Counted from the stretch's first letter, positions 1 to 11,000 are shown. The stretch is 64,000 nucleotides of DNA from an uncultured Mucilaginibacter sp. (GCA_903864275.1 CAIPFE010000050.1:1-64000); one strand, 5' to 3'. The notes: generated by a model from the letters alone, not told the origin. Numbers and translations: made by a program.

Positions 1-74
1 ATTGATTATTAATTATTTATAAAATAATGCAGCCGAAAAAATATATACATAATTTTATCTATCCGGTAATTTTC

Positions 75-1400
75 TTACTTTTTCATCACCAATTTCTTCA
101 CAACAGAGTCGCCTACTACAGTACCAAACTCATGTGAAACAACGCAAGAATTGTGAAAATGTATGCCGCCATAAAACCTGGACAAGGCGGTTTCATTCGC
201 CGCATCCTTAAATGACTTAAAAGACCGGTTTTTTATGCCAAATACAAGCTCCGACGTATCCGTATAAGCCACGTTATCACCGAAAATACTGGTAAGTGCC
301 TCAGCAGCCGCCGCTGATATAGTGCAGTGTCCACAGGTATATTCCGGAAATGGCGGGGTTTGAAGGTGGGGTCGCCAGTTCGGGTCGAAATATTTATCAA
401 TTATTGTTTCGGGCCTCACCGTTTTATACTTGAATTTTGCCGCCCACGATTCGATAAAACCGTCAAACAATGCAATGGCTGTTTTGGCATAAGCGCAAAC
501 CGTAGTGCTGTAATCGGCTTTTGTTTTTTCGGCCCCAATGCCCACCACGCTCATCCAATGCCCCGGCGGTGAAAACTTTTTGGTGACGAACATCACATGC
601 CCTGCCACATTTAATTTCTGCGGGTTATCATCCCAAAAGTCCGCAATGTGCGTTTGTTCTGCATTAAGGCTATCTACTGTGTTTTTGATGTACATTACTT
701 CTTTAAAGTATTTGCTGTTCTTGTCTTTTATATCAAACACAGGCGGCGGCGGCACGCTGTATTGTTTTGCATCGCGCATTACCATGGTTCGTATTTCGCC
801 CCAGTGCGGCTCTACAGCCTCGAAATAACCAGGCGGGGTAGGCACCCAACGCCATATCGAATCCTTGATGGAAAATTTCGGGGCGCTCCTGGTTGCGAGA
901 TAATGGTCGCCCTTACTCCAGGCCATAATGGAAAGCGCTACGGCTTTAGCATATTTTTCGGAGTTACTGATCATTTCATCGGGCATACCATGGGTTACCG
1001 CCAGCTGGTGCAAGCTATCGGTATACAATTTCAAACTGCCTTCGGGGAAAGTTACTGCTTCGCCTACTTTGCAAAAAGCCAGTAAGGCGGCGTACTCATA
1101 ATCAATACCTTCGTTTGCCGCAGGCTTTGCAACTTTTTTAAAGCCGTTAAGCTGGCCAACAAGCGATTGGTATTTATCCGGATACCCGGCGGCAATTACC
1201 TCGTAACCAGCTATTGACGCATATGCGTAATTGCGGGAAGCAACAGGCGGCGAAAAGTTATTGCCCATAACCACGCTATTTAATTCGTAAACAGTACGGC
1301 TGTATAAGCCGGGGTCGTGAAAGATATTTTTATAGTCAGGCTTTTTACATGAGGCAAAAAGCATAACAGAAATCAGGGTTAAAAACAAACAACGTCTCAT
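75..1400 (-). CDS. Vanadium-dependent haloperoxidase / PAP2-fold lipoprotein
   Basis: A 441-residue exported lipoprotein of the vanadium haloperoxidase/acid phosphatase superfamily. The N-terminus is a lipoprotein signal with Cys18 in an FASC lipobox. The C-terminal third carries the three vanadate/phosphate-binding blocks: K322-x6-R329-P330, then T-C-G357-H358, then S-R408-x5-H414. The usual Ser of the P-S-G-H block is Cys here. It is the last gene of a run with the GH65 enzyme and an FG-GAP lipoprotein (25 bp after GH65), so it is probably expressed with sugar catabolism. Family members oxidise halides or act as phosphatases; the sequence does not decide between these. The superfamily is sure, the substrate is not. 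Confidence 0.85.
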   Translation of the reverse strand: MRRCLFLTLISVMLFASCKKPDYKNIFHDPGLYSRTVYELNSVVMGNNFSPPVASRNYAYASIAGYEVIAAGYPDKYQSLVGQLNGFKKVAKPAANEGIDYEYAALLAFCKVGEAVTFPEGSLKLYTDSLHQLAVTHGMPDEMISNSEKYAKAVALSIMAWSKGDHYLATRSAPKFSIKDSIWRWVPTPPGYFEAVEPHWGEIRTMVMRDAKQYSVPPPPVFDIKDKNSKYFKEVMYIKNTVDSLNAEQTHIADFWDDNPQKLNVAGHVMFVTKKFSPPGHWMSVVGIGAEKTKADYSTTVCAYAKTAIALFDGFIESWAAKFKYKTVRPETIIDKYFDPNWRPHLQTPPFPEYTCGHCTISAAAAEALTSIFGDNVAYTDTSELVFGIKNRSFKSFKDAANETALSRFYGGIHFHNSCVVSHEFGTVVGDSVVKKLVMKK

Positions 1401-1425
1401 AAATCAATGGTTTAAAATTATCTGG

Positions 1426-3459
1426 TCACTTTATTATATAAGTCTTTTTTTCAACGCCAACACCGGTAATTGTCAGCGATTTCCAATTGCCCGGCAGCTT
1501 GCTTTTTACTTGTGATATGCCATCGGGTGTAATATCCAACCCGCCAAAACCCATCAAAAGGCTTTGAACGATACCGCCCGCGCCCGTAGCGAAATAGGGA
1601 TTGGTACCGCCTTTAGTTTCGGCAATTACCCTGAACGGTGGATTCAGGTTTGGCTCATAAGCATCTTTAAAAAAATGATAGGCTTTATCACCATTGCCAA
1701 GCCTTGCATATAACAGGGTAAATATTCCCTGTGTCATGGCAGGCGTACCTTGATTAGGCACACGAGTTTCATAATATTCAAGGTCCTTTTTTACCTGCGC
1801 AGGGTCGCTTATTGTTTTTAAAGGATATGCCAGTAGGTTCACATCGGCCTGTTTAATGCCTTCGCCTTTATAGCTATCAAATTCTTTCGTCACCCCGTCC
1901 GGAAATTTTGGGATAGGAATATTTTGTGCTACTAACTCCCAGTCCGGATCCGCCTTAATTCCTAATACCTTAGCGGCAGCAATCGTATTCTGAAGGCTTT
2001 GTATCGCGGCGGCATTGGTAAAGGCGTCGTTATCTATATTTTCCGCCCATTCGTCGGCGGCTACCACATCTTTAATATCATAGTGCCCGGCTCCGTTACG
2101 CTCCACGCGGCTTGCCCAAAAATCAGCAGTTGCGGATAATATCGGCCAGCCTTTCTCCAGTAGCCATTGCTTATCCTGGGTAACGCAATAGTAATTCCAG
2201 GCCGCCAGGCCAACGCATGCCGTTATATGATGCTCAAACGGGCCGCTCAATGCCCATACCGGCGTCTCCTCAACCCCGGCATCGGCGCTTTCCCATGGGA
2301 ACATCGCTCCTTTGTAGCCGTGTTCAAATGCATTCCTTTTTGCCGCTTCCAAATGTTCAAAACGGTACTCCACCAATGATTTTGCGATCTCGGGGTGCAA
2401 AACCAACAAAGCCGGGTACATCCAAAGATCAGCATCCCAAAAAACATGGCCATTGTAACCTAACCCTGATAAACCCATTGGCGATGGGGAATAGGCCGTA
2501 CCTGGTCGCGAAAATGAGTACAAATGGTACAACATGCTATGGACATCCTGCTGGGCTTGCGGGTCGCCGTCGATCTTAATATCGCTCGTCCATAGATCAT
2601 CCCAGGCTTTTTCATGAAATTCGATCAACCGGTCGCGCCCTTCAAGTTTGGCGAAAATGGTTAAACGTTCTGCCTGGTTCAGCGGGTCAGCATCATGCGC
2701 CGAGGTAATTGACGATCCGGCAACTCCATAGCGGTAAGTTTCGCCGCCGGCGATAGCCTTGCTGAATTTCATCAGGTGCATGTTATTGTCCCACATTTCA
2801 TGTATTACCCTCGGCTCCTGGCCATGTGCTTCGTCGAATAGAAATGTGTTCGACGCGCATAATTGCAGCTTACCCGTAGGGCTTTTTGCCGTCGAGGTAA
2901 GCAAACTGATCGTTACGTGCGGCCTGTCGATCTCGTTGTAATAATTCTGAACTTCTTTTAAAGCATCGGGCGCCTCCATTACGCTGGCCGAAGTAATGGT
3001 TATCGGTTTTTTTGCGGTTACTGAAATATCCATTAAAACCGTAAAAGGCAGTTGCCGTAATGAATAGTAAGTGTATTTTATGGATGCCATATCCGCATAA
3101 TCAAAAGTGGTGGTAAAAGCTGCATGCTGCATATCCAGTTGCTGCTTCATATTGCTTATGTTTTTGGCCTCGATACGTGTGCCATTTATCTCCAGGTACA
3201 TATTCAACAGGTTAAAGCTGTTCAGGAAATTGCTTACCCTGCCCCTGCCGTACAGGTCATATGCGCCTGCAAGCACCACATTTTTTACTTTAAATGGTTC
3301 GGGCGACGATACAATACCGATCATGCCGTTGGCGACGGTAATGCCATAATAATTTGTAGGATCAATTTTGTCAGCCTTTATTACCCATTGGTCCTGTGCC
3401 ATTACCATTCTGCCGAATAGCAAAATCACACCCAGAAAAACTAATGATAATTTGTTCAT
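1426..3459 (-). CDS. Secreted glycoside hydrolase family 65 enzyme (kojibiose/trehalose-type)
   Basis: A 677-residue GH65-like protein with a cleavable signal peptide (about residues 1-21, ending AQ). The family splits or phosphorolyses alpha-glucosyl disaccharides such as trehalose, maltose, kojibiose or nigerose. An N-terminal beta-sandwich is followed by an (alpha/alpha)6 barrel with the FWDADLWMYPALL segment (340-352). The general acid is E470 in ADEWAENIDNDAFTN (468-482). E614 in AETKGG lies where an inverting hydrolase would place its base. Export argues against a phosphorylase, which would need cytoplasmic phosphate, and resembles the secreted GH65 kojibiose hydrolase type known from Flavobacterium. 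The start is 2 bp from the upstream stop, so it is co-transcribed. Exact linkage specificity is unknown. Confidence 0.88.
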   Translation of the reverse strand: MNKLSLVFLGVILLFGRMVMAQDQWVIKADKIDPTNYYGITVANGMIGIVSSPEPFKVKNVVLAGAYDLYGRGRVSNFLNSFNLLNMYLEINGTRIEAKNISNMKQQLDMQHAAFTTTFDYADMASIKYTYYSLRQLPFTVLMDISVTAKKPITITSASVMEAPDALKEVQNYYNEIDRPHVTISLLTSTAKSPTGKLQLCASNTFLFDEAHGQEPRVIHEMWDNNMHLMKFSKAIAGGETYRYGVAGSSITSAHDADPLNQAERLTIFAKLEGRDRLIEFHEKAWDDLWTSDIKIDGDPQAQQDVHSMLYHLYSFSRPGTAYSPSPMGLSGLGYNGHVFWDADLWMYPALLVLHPEIAKSLVEYRFEHLEAAKRNAFEHGYKGAMFPWESADAGVEETPVWALSGPFEHHITACVGLAAWNYYCVTQDKQWLLEKGWPILSATADFWASRVERNGAGHYDIKDVVAADEWAENIDNDAFTNAAAIQSLQNTIAAAKVLGIKADPDWELVAQNIPIPKFPDGVTKEFDSYKGEGIKQADVNLLAYPLKTISDPAQVKKDLEYYETRVPNQGTPAMTQGIFTLLYARLGNGDKAYHFFKDAYEPNLNPPFRVIAETKGGTNPYFATGAGGIVQSLLMGFGGLDITPDGISQVKSKLPGNWKSLTITGVGVEKKTYIIK

Positions 3460-3461
3460 AT

Positions 3462-6400
3462 CTAATTATTTAACGTAAAAAACTCAATCCCGTTGTTATT
3501 CACGGCAACCGCGTAAATAACGCCCTTTGCTGTTTTTATTTGCTTAATATCCCGCACTTCCCCCCGTAATAAGAATCCTGAAGCAACAGATGAAATATAT
3601 TTAAAATTTCTGTCCTTATCAATGGTAATGACATCGCCAAAATCAGCGTCGTACCTGCCCTCAAAGGGTATTACGCCTGAAAAATTCCCGCCCGCTATAA
3701 TACCTTTGTATCGGCCGGAAAATTGGGCGAAACCAAAAAGCGGGGCTACCTGCATCGATGATGGCGATGCTTTGAATGTAAAGTTCCCGTTTCCCTTGTT
3801 ATAAAAAATTCCTGAGGTAAAAGAATTGGCTATCAATGGCGTAGTATTTAACAAATCACCAAAAACCTCCTGAACTGTTTTCCCGGCAAAATCATGATAA
3901 TATAAAAATTTTTTTTTGATCAACGGAACTTGCTTTTCTATGTCGCCTTTACCTAAAAAAGTGTAATCTTTTTGGTCAATACTATAGGTTAATATCGGGT
4001 CAACCGTGCCATTTTTATCAATGTCGGATAAAAACAACTTCACGGGATTTTCTGCCGTGGGTTTTAGCTTTGAATTCCATCCATAATTTCCTGCAATGAT
4101 ATCTACTTTGCCATCACCATCCACATCTGCAAGTACAACCCTTTGCCACCAGCCCGAAAGCTTATTCATTTCAGGGTTATGCTGTTGGATGAATTCACCT
4201 TTTTTATTCATAAATACTTTTACCGGCATCCATTCCCCGGCTACTACCAGGTCAGGCCAGCCATCGCCATCCAAATCGGCAAAAGCGGCCGAGCGCAGCA
4301 TACCTGCGTGTTTAAGCTCGTCGGGTAACGCCGCCTGGCGATAATGGCCATGCCCGTCATTCATTAAAAGATACGATTCAGGTATTTTACCGAAAGCCTG
4401 CGCATCTGGCGCACCGCCGACAAAAATGTCAGGATAGCCATCATGATTTACATCCGCAACTGCAACTGCCGACTTATTTACTTTGATCTGTGGAATATCG
4501 TTCGACCTTTTAAAATTTCCCTTACCATCATTTAAATACAGCCGATCGGCAAGCTGGGGTGATCCGTCAGGGTATTCGTTGCCGCCGCTGGCCACATACA
4601 GGTCAGGATAGCCATCATGGTTAACATCCAGGAAAACGGCATCAACATCTTCACATGCGGCATCTTCCAAAAAACCAGGTTGCGTTGAAGCTTTAAAACT
4701 ACCATCCGGAGTTTGAATAAACAATGCCCCCGGCTGGCCTTTGGCCCCGCAAACATAAAAATCATCTAAGCCATCATGGTTTACATCTGCCACAGCTATG
4801 CGGGGCCCCTCCTTCGAAAGCATGTGAGGGATTAGCGGCTGCTGGTTAAAATCCACAAAGTCATTCTCGTTATGCTTCCAGTTTAAATTTATTTTGGCGG
4901 TAATGTTTTGAAAAATTGGCGACTTTTGAGGGAAAAACGTATTATGATCAAAATGCCCGGCGGCATTTTTCTGGTCTATCATCATTAACTTGTCTCCCGA
5001 AAAATTCCTGATGACCTGGTAGGATTGGTTTGGCCACACAACCAACATGCTGTCGACTTTTTGAGTTCTATTCAAACCAAAATGCAATTTCGGCTCCACC
5101 GACGACTGAAACCCACGTGTAAGCATCAGCTGTTCGTATTGCATTTGCTTGCCGCAAAAAACGTAGGCTTTTGCACCTATCCCAAAACTATTGTCCTGGC
5201 GGCCAATAAATTTGAGGCTGACGTAATGGGAACCGGTGGAAACATTTTTATAAATACAGGCGACGTGGTTCATATTATTGGTGACGAGGTCGAGGTTACC
5301 ATCGTTGTTCAGATCGGCATAGGCCGCACCGTTTGAAAGCATGGCATCTTTTATGCCCCAAGGCGTACTTTTATCAATAAATTTTTCGCTTTTTGTACCC
5401 TTAAATAAATAACTATGGGATTCGCCCAAGGGCATTTTATCAATTACTGTACTATCAATTTCATGAGAAGCAGTCAGTGCAGCCTGTACCGAAAAATTGG
5501 AAATAAAGCTTATATAATCCATATCCGTTGGCCGGCGTTTTATACCATTTGCGATAAAAAGATCCTTTATTCCATCGTTATCAAAATCAGCAAGCAGCGG
5601 GCTCCAACTCCAGTCGGTTGCAGCTACTCCATCCATTAAACCTACTTCGCTGAATGCTTCGCCATTTCCCATGTTTTTTTGCAGGCAATTGCGGGAGTAT
5701 TGGTATTGAAAACCGCCATCCAAAATTTTGTACTTGTATTGGTCAAAAGATTCATCGCCGGCATATGTTTTTAAGATGTTCTCGTCGCCGGGCAGCATAT
5801 CTGCTGTTATAACATCCAGCTGGCCGTCATTGTTAAAATCAGCAACGTCATTGCCCATACTAAAACGGCTGTAATGATTGAAATGCTTTGCCCCTGATTC
5901 AGTAAACGTACCGTTATGGTTATTGATGTAATAATAATCGTTTTCATGAAAATCGTTGCCCACGTAAATATCGTCCCAGCCATCATTGTTCAGGTCGCCT
6001 ATGGCGACGCCCAAACCATAACCAAGAGCGCTGCTGTAAATGCCTGATTTTTGGGTAACATCGGTAAAATACCCGTCTTTGTTGAAATACAATTTACTGC
6101 CGGCCAGGTTATTCGCTTTTTTGCGCAGGCTGGTGTCGCCATAACTACCCACAGAATGGTCTGACTGGTTTAACAAAAAGCAATCAAGCTTACCGTCATG
6201 ATTATAATCAAAAAACGCCGCCTGGGTTGAAAATCCTGAAAAATCAAGGCCATATTTTGCTGATTCTTCCGTAAATGTCCCGTCGTGATTATTAATATAG
6301 AGCATATTGTGCCCCTTCAATCCCAATTTACCGGCAACGGCACAAACATAAATATCAAGGTAGCCATCATTATTTACATCCGCCATGGTTACACCTGTAC

Positions 6401-6806
6401 ACCAATCGGCCGTACCGGCAACACCCGCTTTTGCGGTTATATCTTCAAACTGGTAATTACCTTTATTTAAGTATAGCCTGTTTCCGCCTTTTTTATTTGA
6501 TGTGAAAAAAATGTCCGGCAAACCGTCATTATTTATGTCACCAATGGCGACGCCGCCCCCATTATAAAAATACAGGTATTTTAAAATACCCGGTGAGTCA
6601 CTGTCGTTCAAGTTGTTGGTAAAATTGATATTCGTTTTTGTTGAGTCGAGCAATTGAAAAATGGGAGGTTCACTGTCTAGCTTTTTGCATGAAGAAAAAC
6701 TGGTGACAAAAATTAAAAGCATAAAAAACAACAACTGAAAATACTTCGTTTTCAGGATGTTTTTGGCTGCATTTAGTTCATTAATCAAACTTATCGGAAA
6801 GTTCAT
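3462..6806 (-). CDS. FG-GAP/VCBS repeat lipoprotein with UnbV/ASPIC domain (CRTAC1-like), copy 1
   Basis: A very large exported lipoprotein of about 1114 residues, taking the ATG at 6806; the frame is open to 6845, and an ATG at 6722 is also possible. The lipobox is FSSC about 40 residues from the chosen start. It holds about a dozen Ca-binding FG-GAP/VCBS blades with D-x-N-x-D-G-x-x-D loops (for example DINNDGLPDI, DVNNDGYLDI, DLDGDGWPDL). A UnbV/ASPIC segment sits near the middle (FGIGAKAYVF to VWPN). Such proteins fold as beta-propellers and often accompany SusC/SusD loci in Bacteroidota; a role in surface glycan binding is inference. It heads a tight run with GH65 (2 bp) and the haloperoxidase-like gene. 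Confidence 0.88.
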   Translation of the reverse strand: MNFPISLINELNAAKNILKTKYFQLLFFMLLIFVTSFSSCKKLDSEPPIFQLLDSTKTNINFTNNLNDSDSPGILKYLYFYNGGGVAIGDINNDGLPDIFFTSNKKGGNRLYLNKGNYQFEDITAKAGVAGTADWCTGVTMADVNNDGYLDIYVCAVAGKLGLKGHNMLYINNHDGTFTEESAKYGLDFSGFSTQAAFFDYNHDGKLDCFLLNQSDHSVGSYGDTSLRKKANNLAGSKLYFNKDGYFTDVTQKSGIYSSALGYGLGVAIGDLNNDGWDDIYVGNDFHENDYYYINNHNGTFTESGAKHFNHYSRFSMGNDVADFNNDGQLDVITADMLPGDENILKTYAGDESFDQYKYKILDGGFQYQYSRNCLQKNMGNGEAFSEVGLMDGVAATDWSWSPLLADFDNDGIKDLFIANGIKRRPTDMDYISFISNFSVQAALTASHEIDSTVIDKMPLGESHSYLFKGTKSEKFIDKSTPWGIKDAMLSNGAAYADLNNDGNLDLVTNNMNHVACIYKNVSTGSHYVSLKFIGRQDNSFGIGAKAYVFCGKQMQYEQLMLTRGFQSSVEPKLHFGLNRTQKVDSMLVVWPNQSYQVIRNFSGDKLMMIDQKNAAGHFDHNTFFPQKSPIFQNITAKINLNWKHNENDFVDFNQQPLIPHMLSKEGPRIAVADVNHDGLDDFYVCGAKGQPGALFIQTPDGSFKASTQPGFLEDAACEDVDAVFLDVNHDGYPDLYVASGGNEYPDGSPQLADRLYLNDGKGNFKRSNDIPQIKVNKSAVAVADVNHDGYPDIFVGGAPDAQAFGKIPESYLLMNDGHGHYRQAALPDELKHAGMLRSAAFADLDGDGWPDLVVAGEWMPVKVFMNKKGEFIQQHNPEMNKLSGWWQRVVLADVDGDGKVDIIAGNYGWNSKLKPTAENPVKLFLSDIDKNGTVDPILTYSIDQKDYTFLGKGDIEKQVPLIKKKFLYYHDFAGKTVQEVFGDLLNTTPLIANSFTSGIFYNKGNGNFTFKASPSSMQVAPLFGFAQFSGRYKGIIAGGNFSGVIPFEGRYDADFGDVITIDKDRNFKYISSVASGFLLRGEVRDIKQIKTAKGVIYAVAVNNNGIEFFTLNN

Positions 6807-6977
6807 TTTAGTTTGAGCTGGAATAAAAAAGACGAAAAAGAGCATCCAGTGGACAAGTATTCCGGCATCGTTGATCTAATTTTTTCAGGTGGTTTAACAA
6901 TGATAAAAGTATTAATAATAATCGGGAAAACAAGCTTTAAAAAGTTAAAAAAGCGCCTAAAAATTACCCTGGCAGGC

Positions 6978-7005
6978 TTGAAATGGATTTTTTTATGTAC
7001 TTTCG
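6978..7005 (+). promoter_or_regulatory. Putative Bacteroidota-type promoter for the SRPBCC gene
   Basis: TTG at 6978-6980 followed about 18 bases later by TACTTTCG at 6998-7005 resembles the -33 and -7 boxes of the Bacteroidota primary sigma factor. The ATG at 7030 lies 25 bases downstream. The same TACTTTCG box precedes two other plus-strand genes in this window, at 44362 and 47708. Confidence 0.45.
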
Positions 7006-7029
7006 GGGCTATTCGTCTTTTAACCCCAA

Positions 7030-7986
7030 ATGAAGAAAAAAGTTATTTTCCTGTCCTTGATCATCGTAATATCGGCGCTCTTTTTTATTCCTTGTACCCA
7101 GCAAAAAACCGTATTAATCAAATCACCTTTCCTGAATATTTATAGCCTGCTGGTAAACCCAGGGAAGTGGGAAAAATGGCTTCCGGAGCTGCGAAAAGCT
7201 GTGCAAGCCGACTCCGCTAAAATTTCTATAAAAAAAGACACCAGTTCATTTGGTCTTAAATATGACAAGCTTGAATTTGAGGTAACCTTCCGGGGGACGA
7301 CTTTTGATGTTAATGATAGTTTTGACGGCAAAACCGCACGTTATAGCTATACCATTATACCCATAGCGGACAGGTTTCAGAATAAAACCAATGTTATAGT
7401 TGTTCAGCAAACAAATGCAATAAATTACCTGATCGGGAGAATCTGGGAGCCTTCCTTCTCGGCCACGCACGTAGCTGACCTTAAAAATTTTATGGAAATT
7501 GACAGTTTACATTACGGGTTTAAAATTATTAAAAGCGGTGTTCCTGAAAGTAACCTGATTGTAACAGGGAAAGAGGTTTTAAAAACGGATAAATTTACGG
7601 AGGCGGCGGGTATGCTGGACGGTCTGCGGCAATATGTTAAAGACCATGCTCTTAAACAAATGTACCCGGTAATTGCCCAGTTTTTACCCAAAGGACAGGA
7701 CTCTGTTCTGGTTAAAGTAGGCTTGTTTATTGACAAGGAAGTTCCTTCAGGAAACGGGATCGTATTTACCAGGATGCCAAAAGGCGGGCCGCTCTTCACT
7801 GCCGGATATAAGGGGAAATTTTCAAAACGGGCTGCTGCTTACGATGGGCTGAAACAGTTTTTCATTGATCACACTTATCAAACTGCTATTTTGCCTTTTG
7901 AAACCTACCTCGACAATAAACTTCCCGTTAATGATGACGATATAATTAATATCCAGGTGAACTTCAGCACCTATCCTTCGGGGTAG
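7030..7986 (+). CDS. SRPBCC-like plus GyrI-like (effector-binding) two-domain protein
   Basis: A 318-residue protein with an N-terminal hydrophobic segment (about residues 4-21), probably a membrane anchor; IPC at 20-22 could be a poor lipobox. Residues about 25-170 resemble a polyketide-cyclase/SRPBCC ligand-binding fold (LLVNPGKWEKWLP near the start). Residues about 180-318 resemble the GyrI-like/AraC effector-binding domain (FTRMPKGGPLFTAGYKG, ending with an NIQVNFSTYP strand). Neither half has obvious catalytic residues, so it most likely binds a small hydrophobic ligand. It is the only plus-strand gene within the glucoside locus, is convergent with the second FG-GAP gene, and has its own promoter-like boxes. 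The fold assignment is by pattern only. Confidence 0.65.
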   Translation: MKKKVIFLSLIIVISALFFIPCTQQKTVLIKSPFLNIYSLLVNPGKWEKWLPELRKAVQADSAKISIKKDTSSFGLKYDKLEFEVTFRGTTFDVNDSFDGKTARYSYTIIPIADRFQNKTNVIVVQQTNAINYLIGRIWEPSFSATHVADLKNFMEIDSLHYGFKIIKSGVPESNLIVTGKEVLKTDKFTEAAGMLDGLRQYVKDHALKQMYPVIAQFLPKGQDSVLVKVGLFIDKEVPSGNGIVFTRMPKGGPLFTAGYKGKFSKRAAAYDGLKQFFIDHTYQTAILPFETYLDNKLPVNDDDIINIQVNFSTYPSG

Positions 7987-7989
7987 ATT

Positions 7990-8044
7990 GGTTGATTAGG
8001 TGAGTGGTTGATTAAGTTTAGCGCAACTACTCACCCAATCAACT
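7990..8044. repeat. Inverted repeat between convergent genes, TTGATTA-type
   Basis: Arms 7990-8009 and 8025-8044 match at 17 of 20 positions when folded, around a loop of 15 bases. Each arm is built from degenerate TTGATTA/GTGAGTG units, and two more units follow to 8058. It lies exactly between two convergent stops, so it may act as a bidirectional transcription stop. No clear T-run follows. Confidence 0.6.
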
Positions 8045-8058
8045 TAATCAACTACTCA

Positions 8059-11000
8059 CTAATTCCTCCTGAATAATTGCAGGGCGTCATTATTACGCGC
8101 CACGATTATTTCCTTTCCATCCCTTGTTTTTATCTCGCTAAGGTCGCGAACCTCGCCTTTTACAAACAGGCCGCTATTTGCAGGCGCTAAATAATCAAAC
8201 CCATGCCTCGAATTTCCTAACAACGAAAGCCCGTAGCTGGCATCGTAACGCCCAACTTCGGGCTTTAATCCATAAAAATTCCCACCCAAAAACAGGTCCT
8301 TTATACCGTCATTATCTAAATCCGAAACCAATATGCTGAACACCGGTGAAAATTGCGCTCGTATTGGTAATGGCCGCATATTAAACATCCCTTTACCATT
8401 GTTATAAAAAACACATGTTTGCGTTTGCGTAACTGTTAGGACAGAAGCTTTTTCCAATACTTCAGGCGCAAAAATTTCATCAATGCCTTTCCCGGCATAA
8501 GCATCGTACCGTAAAAATTTCTTCTTTAAAATGGGTAGTTGCTTTATGATATCATCATGCAGATTAAAAGTATAAGCTATACCATCTGTTTTATAGTACA
8601 CAGGGATACATTCCACCTGTCCGTTATTATCAAAATCGGCCACGTAGAGTTTTGCCGGGTGGTCAACATCTGCTTTGATTTTTGAATTAAGCCCGTTATT
8701 GCCGGCAATCAAATCTAATTTCCCGTCGCCATTCAGGTCGGCAACAGTTAAGCAATTCCACCATCCGGAAGAATTTGCTATTTCGCCTGTCTTTTTAAGC
8801 TTCCCGTCAACATAATTAAGGATGGTTACTGGCATCCAATCACCAACGACTATTAAAGAATTTTTGCCGGTGCCATCAATGTCCGCCCATTGGGCGTCGG
8901 TAACCATTCCTAACTTCACTAATTCAGGTGCAATACTTTCCGTTACATCAGTAAAGTTGCCATGCCCATCGTTTCGTAATAATTTACTGGAAGGAATAAC
9001 CCCGTACGAACCAGGAACACACCTGGCGCCGATAAACAAATCGCCATTATTGCTGTTTAACCGCACACAGGATGCGTTAATGGAAACAATAGGCCAGCCA
9101 TTAAATTTGCGTGTAAAATTACCTTTGCCATCATTTGTATATAATCGCGCGAGCAAATCAAGGGACCCCTCCCTTTCCAAATTACCGCCTGACACCACAA
9201 CGAGGTCCTTTTTCCCATCATGGGCCGCATCGAAAAACAATGCACCGATATCTTCGCTATTTTTATCCTGGGCAAATGCGGGCTGCTTTTTCTGGATAAA
9301 CATCCCGTTAGGTTGTTGGATAAAGAGTTTCGCAGTGTCGCCAGTTGCACCTCCCATAAAAAAGTCTTCGAGCCCGTCGCCATTTACATCAGCAACAGCC
9401 AGTTTAGGCCCTTCGGTCGAAAGCATTTTTGGTATGAGCCGTTGCTCATCAAAATCTTTATAGTCGTTTTCCTTGTGATAAATATCTCCCTTAATGCTCG
9501 CCGATGTTACGTTTTTATACCAGGGTTTTGCATTTGCAACAGCCGGTGTAAAACTCAAATTGGCGTCTGATTGTTTTAAAGTTATGGTAGTATTGGTATT
9601 AACGTTGTTCAATACCTGCATTTTCATATTGGGCCATATAACCTTCAGGCTATCAACCTTTTTTACATTTCCCGTACCAAAATTTAATACCGGTTCACTG
9701 CTGCTTTCAAAACCCCTTGTTGGCTGCTGCTCCAATAGCTGCTGCATGCCATTAGTATAAATGGTAACCTTTGCACCAATACCAAAAGTGTTCATGCCGG
9801 TACCCTTCAGCTTAACTTTCAGATAGTGTGCGTGGGTGCGCTCCGAGGTCATGTTCCGGTAAATAAAAGCCTCGCCATTTTCATTATTCACTACCAGGTC
9901 AAGGTCGCCGTCGCCGTCAAGGTCGCCATAAGCAGCGCCATTACTAAAACCAGGTTTCGAAAAACCCATTGGTATGGTTTCGTTTTTAAACCGAAGGTTT
10001 TTTTGATTTACAAAACCATAGCTGGTAATGGGTGTTTTAGGCATTTTATCTAAAAGCTTTTTAGCTTTAAATCCACCATGTTTAATTTCATTCATCACCT
10101 CATCGCTGCCGAAATAACTGAGGAAATCCTGGTTTGTTAAGTCGCGGCTAATGCCATTGCTAACAAAAATGTCTTTCCAGCCATCGTTATTAAAATCAAA
10201 ACAGAGTGCGCCCCAGCTCCAGTCCGTAGCATTTATCCCGGCCAAATTAGCAATCTCGCTAAAAGTACCATCTCCGTTGTTAAGCTGTAAACAATTGGTA
10301 GTAAACTGGTGATGAAAGTTGCCTTTTAGTTTAGCGTTGTAAACATCAAACTCATCAAATTTGGTGGTGGTTTTTAAACGGTAATCATTTTCGGGGAGCA
10401 TATCCGTTGTAAACATATCCAACAAACCATCATTATTAATATCAGCCAGGTCTGACCCCATTGATGATAAGCTCATGTGCCCCAGGGCATCGTCGCTGAT
10501 TTCTTTGAACGTGCCATTATGCTGGTTTTTATACAGGTAATCATGTTCAAAAAAATCATTCGAAATGTACATATCGTCCCACCCTGTATTGAACATATCA
10601 CCTGCAGCCACTCCCAAACCAAATCCAATTTCACTGCCATATATTCCGGCCTGGGCGCTTACGTCAACAAACTTGCCGTTATCATTCCTGTATAAACGGT
10701 CGCCGTTTAAAGGGTCCCGAATATTTCTTAGTTCGCGGTTATATCCAAAACTCAAAATTGGCCGGTAGCTATTATTTAACACGAAGCAATCCAGGTCGCC
10801 ATCGTGGTCGTAGTCGAAAAATATGGCCTGGGTGCCCAATCCTTTGTCAGCCAATCCATATTTTTCTGCTTCTTCTTTAAAAGTACCATCTTTTTGATTT
10901 ATGTATAATTCATTTGCCCTGTTTGCATTGCCGAGCCCGCCACTGTTTGTAATATAAATATCGAGCCAGCCATCGCCGTTAATATCAACCATGGTTACCC

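Noticed and set aside
648-1085. Plus-strand open frame of 145 codons
   Set aside because: Antisense to the haloperoxidase-like gene, which holds all its motifs.
8822-9463. Plus-strand open frame of 213 codons
   Set aside because: It is antisense to the second FG-GAP lipoprotein, which has clear repeats; the antisense product is Ser/Pro-rich without family features.
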